The notes below the pieces were generated by a model. That model worked only from the letters and a program-made list of their open reading frames with translations, was not told the DNA's origin and did not search any database. A program made the translations under genes and the position numbers. Shown here in pieces: positions 54,838 to 64,000 of a stretch of 64,000 nt of DNA. The first letter of the stretch is position 1. Every line of letters begins with the position of its first letter. This DNA is from Ostrinia nubilalis (Eukaryota > Arthropoda > Insecta > Lepidoptera > Crambidae), in contig NC_087109.1 of assembly GCF_963855985.1 (NCBI RefSeq), forward strand, positions 9,506,001 through 9,570,000, given 5' to 3'.

Positions 54838-56950
54838 CACTATGGAGCGAAATTGAGATTTATGGACATAGCGATTTTTTTCACAATTTCTATTTGAAAA
54901 AAATACCTATCGATAGGTTACGTTATTCTGATGAATAAATGCTTCACAAGTTTTTCTCTAAAACCAATAGTTTGACTGGAAAAAAATATTTTCCATTTTC
55001 GTTGTATGGAATGAAACATAAAGTGGTCGATTTCGACTAAGCCTTGACAGATCTTGCTTTGAAACTACTTAAGCCTTTTTCTATGGCTTGTTGACTGTAA
55101 TCCTACGCTATCAGCGCGCATCCAAAGTTGCCCGTTCACAAGTTATGAGGTTCTGAAAAATTAAAAAAAAGTTAGTAAAAGTGACTTTTTTTTGGAATAT
55201 CTTTTAAGATTTAACAAAAATATAAAGATTTTATACGTTAATAATGTAAATTAACCTTAAATTACTGCTAAAAACACATTTTAATAAACTTAAAAGGAAT
55301 TAAATCAGAGATTTTTTTTTCACAATTTCTGTTTAAAAAAAATACCTGTCGATAGGGTATGTTATTCTGATGAATAAATATTATGAACGTTTTTCTCTAA
55401 AACCAATAGTTTGGCTGGAAAAAAATATTTTCCATTTTCGTTGTATGGAATGAAACATAAAGTGGTCGATTTCGACTAAGCCTTGACAGATTTGCTTTGA
55501 AACTACTTGAGCCTTGTTCTATGGCTTGTTGACTATAATCCTAGACTAACAGCGCGCGCACAAAGTTGCCCGTTCAGAAGTTATGAGGTTCCGAAAAATG
55601 AAAAGTAAAGTAAGTAAAATTGACTTTTCTTTAGATAAGACGACAAGAGAAAGGTTAATTACATTACTAAAGTATATAATTTTCATGTTTTAGTTGAATC
55701 TTTAAAGATTTATACCCAAAAAAAGATACTTTTACTTACTTTAATTTTCATTTTTTGGAACCTCATAACTTCTGAACGGGCAACTTTGGGCGCGCGCTGT
55801 TTTTGCAGGATTATAGTCAACAAGCCATAGAACAAGGCTCAAGTAGTTTCAAAGCAAAATCTGTTAAGGCTTAGTCGAAATCGACCACTTTATGTTTCAT
55901 TCCATACAACGAAAATGGAAAATATTTTTTTCCAGCCAAACTATTGGTTTTAGAGAAAAACGTTTGTAATATTTATTCATCAGAATAACATACCATATCG
56001 ATAGGTATTTTTTTTAAACAGACATTGTGAAAAAAAAATCGCTGATTTAATTCCTTTTAAGTTTAGTAAAATGTGTTTTTAGCAGTAATTTAAGGTTAAT
56101 TTACATTATTAACGAATAAAAACTTTATATTTTTGTTAAATCTTTAAAGATATTCCAAAAAAAAGTCACTTTTACTTACTTTTTTTTAATTTTTCAGAAC
56201 CTCATAACTTCTGAACGGGCAACTTTGTGCGCGCGCTGTTAGTCTAGGATTATAGTCAACAAGCCATAGAACAAGGCTCAAGTAGTTTCAAAGCAAATCT
56301 GTCAAGGCTTAGTCGAAATCGACCACTTTATGTTTTATTCCATACAACGAAAATGGAAAATATTTTTTTCCAGCCAAACTATTGGTTTTAGAGAAAAACG
56401 TTCCTAATATTTATTCATCAGAATAACATACCCTATCGACAGGTTTTTTTTTTAAACAGAAATTGTGAAAAAAACATCTCTGATTTAATTCCTTTTAAGT
56501 TTATTAAAATGTGTTTTTAGCAGTAATTTAAGGTTAATTTACATTATTAACGTATAAAATCTTTATATTTTTGTTAAATCTTAAAAGATATTCCAAAAAA
56601 ATGTCAATTTTACTTACTTTTTTTTAATTTTTCAGAACCTCATAACTTGTGAACGGGCAACTTTGGATGCGCGCTGATAGCGTAGGATTACAGTCAACAA
56701 GCCATAGAACAAGGCTTAAGTAGTTTCAAAGCAAGATCTGTCAAGGCTTAGTCGAAATCGACCACTTTATGTTTCATTCCATACAACGAAAATGGAAAAT
56801 ATTTTTTTCCAGTCAAACTATTGGTTTTAGAGAAAAACTTGTGAAGCATTTATTCATCAGAATAACGTAACCTATCGATAGGTATTTTTTTCAAATAGAA
56901 ATTGTGAAAAAAATCGCTATGTCCATAAATCTCAATTTCGCTCCATAGTG
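54838..56950. mobile_element. Transib-like non-autonomous fold-back element with ~440-bp repeat units
   Basis: The ends are CACTATGGAGCG and CGCTCCATAGTG, matching the CACWATG start reported for Transib transposons, and CGCCA flanks both sides (54833-54837 and 56951-56955), a 5-bp duplication as in Transib. The body is five copies of a ~440-bp non-coding unit: two forward (landmarks at 55028 and 55467) and three reversed (55862, 56299, 56739). Outer and inner units pair left to right, leaving one unpaired unit near 55680-56080. AATCTCAATTTCGCTCCA is the shared terminal sequence. No transposase. Confidence 0.75.
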
Positions 56951-57113
56951 CGCCATAAGCCACGTCACAATACGTACTATAGAAATGTACTCTTGTGGTC
57001 ACCTTCAGACGTTGGCGTTGGATTGACACTAAGGACGTCGATGGAACGTTTAGCGGTGACGTCGTACGCCGCATGTAGCGTTTAATAGGAGACCCATAGC
57101 CTAAGCCTGGTCT

Positions 57114-57523
57114 ACCGATGAGTCTTCCAGTGATTTGGCCCCCTTTTAGCTTGGTCCACGGGCCAAGTCACTGGATTGAATTTTTAAATATTTTTTCTTC
57201 TAGTAACTGGGCCCACCTTCATGCCTATATTCACAAACGATACTGCTTAAGTGAAGCAGCAAATCGTACGCACATCGTTGAATAGAGCTCTGTGATTGGT
57301 TCGTGTGTAACCACGTGCGTTCACGCGTACTGTGAGAACTCATAGTAATGTTTGTGAATAGGAGCGTCAGTTTTATTAATAAATTAAACACTAAATCAAC
57401 AAAATTCTTCTCTACTACCAGAGTGAGCCCAGTTGCTGAAAGAAAAAATATTTAAAAATTCAACCCAGCGACTTGACCCGTGGACCAAGCTAAAAACGGG
57501 CCAAATCATTGGAAGAACACCGA
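57114..57523. mobile_element. Fold-back element with ~100-bp TIRs, split by an M1 MITE
   Basis: 57114-57215 and 57420-57523 are imperfect inverted repeats (CTTCCAGTGATTTGG and CCAAATCATTGGAAG at the outer part; TTGGTCCACGGGCCAAGTC and GACTTGACCCGTGGACCAA inside). The M1 copy at 57222-57369 lies between the arms, so M1 inserted later. Confidence 0.8.
57222..57369 (-). repeat. MITE family M1, copy 5
   Basis: Inverted copy, TGCCTATATTCACAAACGAT to TTTGTGAATAGGAGCGTC, with full core. Confidence 0.85.
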
Positions 57524-58021
57524 TTTGTGTTTGGTATTACAACATTCATTATACGGAAAATTTCCTAGCTGCAGCCTATAGCGTGTCTCGCCACGAAAAT
57601 TAGCCCATTTAGTCCAAATTGCAGGGCTCCAGAACTGGGGCAACGACCCACGTGACGGGGTGTGCCAAACTGCGCGCGTAGTGGTTAGTGGTTAAAGCCT
57701 ATTCTGATTTCTGTGACTTGATAACAAATAACGCCTTTTGTTTTAGGAAACTGAAAACAATAGAACCTTAATATTGGTTGGTAGAGCTTTATCTCAATGA
57801 AGACAGATTAATTTGCAACTTAAGAGTAATTACGTAATTCATTTTATGCTCTCTAAAGTAGATATAGATTGCGAAATCAATTTTTACGATACTTACGAGT
57901 ACAGTGCCTTTACTTTTATGAGTAACAGAAATAATCCCACTTGTAGCTCCCACTATTGTTGCAGTCCAGTTTAGCCAGGATCTAAAGCTTGGCTAGAGCT
58001 TGAGTTGGGAAAAATTGACTT

Positions 58022-60000
58022 TAAAGGATGATGGGCATATTGGGCGTTAAACCAACAGAAACAAAAAGTATACTAAATTAAAGCTTAATACTAGTACTTC
58101 ATTTCATAGTATGACAACAACCCTGAAATACGCGGGGATACGGAGATAGAGGTCGTTGAATATGCAAAGTTTCCGTAGTATTTCACATCACATTAGGGTA
58201 ATAAAAATAATATTAGGTCAATTAGATTGCTTTTATCGATTATATTGAGAGTATTATTTCATATCTTTCTATCGATTCTATCGATTTAGTAAGTATGTAT
58301 ACCGAATAAATATTAATCGATTATTCGATTGCAATAATCGATTATATTGCTGAAAATAAGAAATTGAATTAACAATTAAATGATAGTAATGATGGTAATC
58401 AATAAAATCGATTAATCGAATTGTTAATCGATAAATCGTTATTTGGCAATATCGATTAATAATCGATCCGTGATCGATTATGCAACAACACTACAACTTA
58501 ACTGGTAGAAATCTCATTGAAACATGACTGTGTTCATGTCATTTCTCTAATTGGTATCTAGGTATGGTCCTATGCTTATAATGTAGAAGATGGTTTAAAT
58601 ATACCATTTGTTGGCCCAACTCCTGAACTGTTGGACATAATAATGGATAAATAACTTAATGTATTTAAAATGTAAGTAAATAAGTTTTTCGTTCGTTTCA
58701 GCCAAATGACGTCCACTGCTGGACAAAGGCCTCCCCCAAGGTTTTCCACAATGAACGGTCCTGCGCTGCCCGCATCCAGGCTCTTCCCGCGACCTTTACC
58801 AGATCGTCGGTCCACCTAGTAGGAGGCCTGCCCACGCTACGTTTTCCAGCCCGTGGTCGCCACTCGAGAACTTTCCTGCCCCAACGGCCATCGTCTCTAC
58901 GAGCTATGTGCCCCGCCCACTGCCACTTGATTTTAGCAATTCTGCGAGCTATGTCGGTTACTTTGGTTCTCCTACGGATCTCCTCATTTCTGATTCGATC
59001 ACGCAGGGAAACTCCGAGCATAGCCCGCTCCATCGCCCTTTGGGTGACCTTGAGCCTTCTTATGAGGCCCATAGTAAGCGACCACGTTTCGGATCCATAT
59101 GTCAACACTGGCAACACACACTGCTCGAAGACTTTCGTCTTGAGACACTGCGGTATTTCGGACATGAGTATATGGCGAAGCTTCCCGAACGCTGCCCATC
59201 CGAGTTGGATTCGACGATTGACCTCTTTTTCGAAGTTGGACCTACCTAACTGGACTGTTTGTCCCAGGTATACATAATTGTCGACAACTTCGAGTGTAGA
59301 GTCTCCAACCTTCAGAGGAGTGGGTGCAACACGGACATTAGACATGATTTTTGTCTTGTCCATGTTCATTCTGAGGCCCACTTGTTGAGAGGCTCTACTG
59401 AGGCCATCGAGCATTGTGCCTAGATCCTCCAAGGTCTCAGCCATGACTACGATATCGTCCGCGAATCGAAGGTGGGTGATGTACTCGCCGTTGATATTTA
59501 TGCCAAATCCGTTCCAGTCCAGAAGCTTGAAGACATCTTCCAGGGCGGTGGTAAACAGTTTTGGAGATATGACGTCTCCCTGTCTTACCCCTCGCTGCAA
59601 CTGGATAGGTTTCGAATCCCGATCCTGGAGGCGGACCGACATTGTGGCGTTTTTGTACAAACCCCTCAACACTTCGATATATCGATAGTCAATTTGGCAC
59701 CTTTGGAGAGACTGTAGCACTGCCCAGGTCTCGACCGAATCGAAGGCTTTCTCATAATCCACAAACGCCCAGGCAAAGTGGTTGATTAAATAAGTTATAT
59801 TAAGTAATAATATTTTTTGTTTGCGCAATGAAGCACCTATTACTATTACACATTATGTCAATTTCCAAGCAAACCCGGGAGTTTTTGGTAGTTATTTATA
59901 TGAAAATATATTTCTGATATTAAGTCCTAACAAATAATAGTAGTTACATTTCTGTTGGTTTTACGCCCAGATTCCATAGAAAAGTGCCCATCATCCTTTA
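58022..60000. mobile_element. Putative TIR element hosting an RTE LINE
   Basis: TAAAGGATGATGGGCA at the left and TGCCCATCATCCTTTA at the right are exact inverted repeats, with a further GGGCGTTAAACCAACAGAAA/TTTCTGTTGGTTTTACGCCC match inside (the right arm has an extra ~16 bp). A stretch of ATCGATTA words (58230-58470) near the left end may be another hAT-type relic. The RTE copy occupies about 58689-59780. Confidence 0.6.
58698..59777 (-). pseudogene. RTE-clade LINE, 3' half of the reverse transcriptase
   Basis: The longest LINE frame in the window: about 359 codons without interruption, from AFVDYEKAFDSVETWAVL (RT motif A, Asp present) through RGVRQGDVISPKLF (motif B), ITHLRFADDIVVMAET (motif C, F-A-D-D), GLRMNMDKTKIM, YVYLGQTV, and the typical C terminus HIARRDDGRWGRKVLEWRPR, GRPPTRWTDDLVKVAG, VQQWTSFG-stop. 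The N-terminal endonuclease and early RT are missing, as expected of a 5'-truncated insertion; the break is at about 59778. The 3' end gives the AACGAACGAA-type tail at about 58690. Source family for the many RTE tails in this window. Confidence 0.9.
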
Positions 60001-60640
60001 TTATGATTCCTTCATATTTAAAAATTTGAAAAGCATCTATTATAAGTACCTTATTAAGTTACTACTTAATTGAGCCTTTACTCGGAGCAAATTCATAGTT
60101 TAATTTAAGGTAAACCATTTAAGTTTTTCGTAACCTTCAACTTTACCTACAGCTCCACTAAATAAAGAAAACGTGACATTTCTAATTTAGAAATCGCTTC
60201 GCCCAGACTTTTTTAACTTCGCTGCGTGAAGCGATTTTGGAATTTAATGTTCCACGAATGTTACTTTGTATAGGAGGGCTATAATGTTAAAGTAGATAGC
60301 TTTTTTATAAATTTGTTGTTCAATGATAATAGTATTTTTTCAAGTTGTTGGCTTTCAAATAAAATCCACGTAAGTCAGTAGGTAATTAACTCTACAAAAA
60401 CAAAAACAATGTTGGACGTTATCTGGTCGCAGACAAACGAGCTTCACGGTTAATTTTCTCATTAAATCTGTCAGGTTCAACAAAGTAAGGCCGCTTGGGC
60501 AAAGCAGTGACGCATTTTTAACCGAATTAAAAAAGTAGGAGGTTCTATTTTCGTTTGTTTCTTTCAATCGTAAATACGCATTTTAAAGTGCTTAGAATTC
60601 GTCGCAGAAAATATTATAGAGTGGAAACGATGAAGAGTGT
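60001..60640. other. Non-genic stretch
   Basis: AT-rich. A short inverted pair, AAATCGCTTCGCCCAGA and CTGCGTGAAGCGATTT, lies at 60190-60237. No gene supported. Confidence 0.4.
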
Positions 60641-60808
60641 TTAGCCTAGGCGCAGACCACCGATTTTTTGTCGGCCGATAGTTTAGTCGGACAGTTAGTA
60701 TGGGCATGTATGGAAGTGCGCACATTACACCGATTTGAATTTCATACAAATTGAAATCGTGTCCAACTATCGGCCGATTAAAAATCGATGGTCTGCACCT
60801 AGGCTTAG
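60641..60808 (-). repeat. MITE family M2, copy 2
   Basis: TAGCCTAGGCGCAGACCACC ... GTCTGCACCTAGGCTTA, inverted relative to the copy at 48866-49047. TTA-like borders are consistent with a PIF/Harbinger-type target. 60809-61833 downstream is non-genic. Confidence 0.85.
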
Positions 60809-61833
60809 TGTGGACAATATGACCAAAGTAGTGTCCAAACTGAGAGAAACCATATAATTATTCATAGATTTTTTTATCAACGCAAAAGCGATATAAGCAT
60901 TTTTAACCCTTAATCGGACGAGCAAGTCCTAGTTGCTCGTTGATTTTTGATCCTAACACAGGGCTCTAAAGGTCCAAATGATATAGTTACTATACTACTA
61001 TTAGGCTTAAATAGTGGGCGTCATTAAGAAGACAAATTACGGTCGCCGAATTTTACTACAAACACTAATCAAACGAGAAAGGGAACAACACGATAAGAAG
61101 AAAGGGATAGCGTCATCTGATATTGTATATGCAAATCAGCTCATATCAATTCCCCCTAAATTTAGAGCAACATCCTAAAACAACAAATGATGCCGTAGTA
61201 AAAATACTCTCACCCCAAGTTGGTTACAGATTTTCATAAGCACACAGTTTCACGGGACGTTCTTCATTGACCAAAATATCTGATTTTGAAACGATTCCTC
61301 TGTTAAAAATGACCCTATATCCCTCCTACTCTACTACAAATAATATAATGTAAGATTTTTTGACGATGCATAAAAGTAAATTATACAAAAAGTCATATAA
61401 GTCATTTATTTTCTACAAACAGGCTTTTAAAATGCGCTTTTACATATCATATCGTTGTGTTATTTTAACCCTACCACTGCTTCAGAACAATGAATGGACC
61501 AGTACAGAGAAACCACGGTCAAAAGCTAGTACCTACTCTAACTCAACGGTCATTCGATTATCACAGCTCTAGCCGATTATTTTATAGGCTTACTTAAAAT
61601 AATTGGGTGTTAAAAATTAAAATGAAGTATTTTTTTAGAATTTATGCCTTCGAATCATTGGTTAATAGTGTCTACTACCCAATCGGTCTTGCGCAACCAA
61701 CGCTCGCGATCCAAATACGCAAGTCCCTTATTAATATACCGTGACCAAATACAATGCTGCAGAATTTTCCAACTTAGCCTATATTAGGCAAATAAGAATG
61801 TCGTGCTGACGGCCAACTTAGATGGAACTTGTG

Positions 61834-62198
61834 TAGGGTTGCCTGGTCCAAAAACCCAAAAGCCGGACTCGGTGCTTAATTTTACCCTAAACGCCGGATA
61901 TTCATGGGCCTAAATGGGCATTCAAAGCCCTTAATTTTTATGTGCTAGCCAATTTTTAGGTACTTTTTTGGTCTCTCAACACGTGATGCGCAAAGCAATC
62001 AATGGGTTAATCCGGCACTTCCTACTTGAAACATTAGGTATATTTGTGTGAGCCAGTGTCTACTATGTTATTCAAAAGTTAGCACATAAAGCCCTGCAGC
62101 CACATAAAAACCCAGACAGGCAGGACGAGAGAACATTTGGCCGGACACGTCCGTAAAAGCCAAACAGTGCGGTTAAAGCCGGACACCTGGCAACCCTA
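61834..62198. mobile_element. Short hAT-type element with perfect 8-bp TSD
   Basis: TAGGGTTGCCTGGTCC and GGACACCTGGCAACCCTA are inverted ends. AACTTGTG is repeated exactly at 61826-61833 and 62199-62206. GCCGGAC words recur inside near both ends. No ORF. Confidence 0.9.
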
Positions 62199-62590
62199 AA
62201 CTTGTGTGCCTTAAAAGTTTGCATTCATGGCACATTAAAATGCAACTGACCTAAAAACTGGGACGCTCCGTGCGAATAGTGCAAACCTGTACAATATGTG
62301 ATTTATATGTGCCGCAGTGAGTACACAGTACACACGAACTTACCTTTGCATAATTTAATTCGTGGATCTGTGCAGGAGTTTGGGACGTAGCATTTTTCAA
62401 TGGACGACTGACGTTTTCATTCTCAATTAGTTTAAAAGTGTGATAGTTAAAATAAAATCTTTATTATATGAGCAATCAGAACATAATATGAACCTGCCGA
62501 AACTTATTTGAACCTTAAGCTTTAAAAATTGACTACAAAATCTATTGAGAAAATTCAACATTAGGTTGGTAGTATCTAAGTATAGATTGT

Positions 62591-62736
62591 CGCACGTATT
62601 TACAAACATTACTATGAGGTCTTACAGTGCGCGTGGACGCACAGGGTGACACACGAACCAATCACAGAGCTCTATACAACGCTGTGCGTTCGATTTGCTG
62701 CTTCACTTAAGTAAGCATCGTTTGTGAATACGGGCG
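62591..62736 (+). repeat. MITE family M1, copy 6
   Basis: CGCACGTATTTACAAACATT ... TCGTTTGTGAATACGGGCG with full core. Confidence 0.85.
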
Positions 62737-63525
62737 TGTGTCTGCACAGTAACCTCATGCACCACATATTCTCATTTGTTTGGTAAAAACTTTGGCTGTT
62801 AGAGAAATCACTATGATATTTCTACTAATGTATTTTTTAAAGTTTACTTAACATTTGCCAAAAAATACATAAAGCAAATTAGACGGCCTCGTCTCTAACT
62901 TGACAAAGTGACAGAGTAACAAAGCAACTAGCCAAATGTGTATGGTTCCATTAGTTCCATACAAAACGATTAGAAATATCTAGGTCAACTTTAGGTCGTC
63001 CAATAATGGTTAGCTACGAGTATCTCTTGCCAAACAGACATAACTTCACTGGAAAGTTTTCAGGGTTTCATACAAAGGGTGCCAACGGAACCCTATTTGT
63101 AAGACTTCGTCTGCATTTATCTGTTAATGCGTAATATCTTACTGTACTGTCGGTCGATATAATATCATGATGGCAAGTGAAATTAAAAATTTAGAGGCGT
63201 ACATAAAGCTATCAAATGATTTTTGTACCCTAAAATATCCTATGCCAAAAAATGAGAACAAATCTTTTCCCCAAATAAGGCGAAAGTTTAAACTACCTAT
63301 TTGTTTATTTCATTACACAAAACAATGGCCCTATAAGAACGAACCTTTAAACAACAAAGCCCTTCGAAACAGTCAATAACTATCTCAACTGCCAAAACAC
63401 GTATCGCCGTAATCTCCCGGGATAGTTGTACGCGATTCATTTCCTGAAAGCCGGACCTGTCATACGATACGGGATAGATGTGCGTGCCAAATTCTATATC
63501 GATTTCAGCTAGGGTTGCTCTAAAA

Positions 63526-63772
63526 CAGTGGTTCTTAACCTTTAAGTCACGAGGGACCATTTTACCAAATTTCTGTCTTGTCAGGGACCACATTTTTTTT
63601 TTCAAAATCCTGTGAAAGGGGAGGTCGATTTCTCGCCCACTGTGCGCCGTTTGCGTTGTGTTGACTCGACTCATCACGTCACGTCGCTTGTTTATTACGA
63701 TGTCTTCGTGGACCACTTGGAATGCCTCCAGGGACCACCAGTGGTCCGTGGACCACCGGTTAAGAACCACTG
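63526..63772. mobile_element. Short hAT-type element with perfect 8-bp TSD
   Basis: CAGTGGTTCTTAACC and GGTTAAGAACCACTG are exact inverted ends. CTCTAAAA is repeated exactly at 63518-63525 and 63773-63780. GGGACCA/TGGTCC words occur inside. The flanks 62737-63517 and 63781-64000 hold no supported gene; 63390-63510 looks like a degraded repeat. Confidence 0.9.
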
Positions 63773-64000
63773 CTCTAAAATTTGGCCAGGACAAGACGCG
63801 TGAAAACCCTGGATTTTGGAGCCCCGAACTCAGATATGGGACTATTCCCATTTGTTGCCACCGCTGCAACTCCTGTGTAGCCAGGATCTATAGCTTGACC
63901 GCCAATAAAAACCCAACCAGTTAAGGTCAAGTTTGGACCCGCAACGAAATTAATCAGAAAAACTTAGGAAGAGATCGAAGAACTCGGATATGTCAACAGG

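Noticed and set aside
54693..57074. ORFs sharing the ending of the peptide SEIEIYGHSDFFHN
   Set aside because: They are translations of the two ends of the Transib-like element.
59416..59717. Plus-strand ORFs inside the RTE copy
   Set aside because: They are antisense to the uninterrupted RTE reverse-transcriptase frame on the minus strand.

Overview
The window is nuclear DNA from an insect, most probably a moth or butterfly. It is AT-rich, with introns bounded by GT/AG, TATA boxes and AATAAA signals. It is crowded with repeats I recognise as typical of Lepidoptera: RTE LINE tails ending in a 'GGACGTCCACTGCTG' block, Jockey/CR1 LINE tails, the 'CCCGCGGCTTCGCCCGCG' repeats, and many short inverted-repeat elements. 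I do not name a species.

Host genes are few. Positions 1-5100 (minus strand) hold four head-to-tail paralogues for secreted, proline-rich, tandem-repeat proteins. Each starts with a signal peptide directly after a splice acceptor and continues as short acidic repeats separated by RRK or RR dibasic sites, like a precursor cut into many small peptides. At 9.1-11.7 kb (plus strand) are two tandem genes for 45-52 residue secreted peptides with four cysteines; both have a TATA box and a 12-base first coding exon (M-x-L-W). A third small secreted-protein exon lies at 20.5 kb. At 30.4-33.1 kb is a multi-exon lipase of the pancreatic-lipase superfamily, with Glu where the catalytic Asp is expected. 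At 53.7 kb a short 5' coding exon, preceded by a uORF, belongs to a gene that continues past the window.

The rest is mobile DNA. At 13.41-18.62 kb is a structurally complete but mutated DIRS-type tyrosine-recombinase retrotransposon. It has inverted terminal repeats, an internal complementary region, a gag that looks spliced, RT, RNase H, a Dam-like methyltransferase-like segment and a tyrosine recombinase. Other elements with readable target-site duplications are a hAT-like element (33.35-34.50 kb), a 9-bp-TSD element with 187-bp TIRs (34.56-35.43 kb), a nested stack of elements (39.01-43.99 kb), a Transib-like fold-back element (54.84-56.95 kb), a PIF/Harbinger-like element (49.17-49.55 kb), and short hAT-type elements at 7.8, 54.4, 61.8 and 63.5 kb. 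A ~145-bp MITE family occurs six times.

Three non-coding elements (33.4, 40.4 and 46.9 kb) each carry a private 11-16-bp word repeated about seven times through the body. This dispersed-word design, the secreted-peptide cluster and the Transib-like palindrome are the most unusual things here. No rRNA, functional tRNA or CRISPR array was seen.
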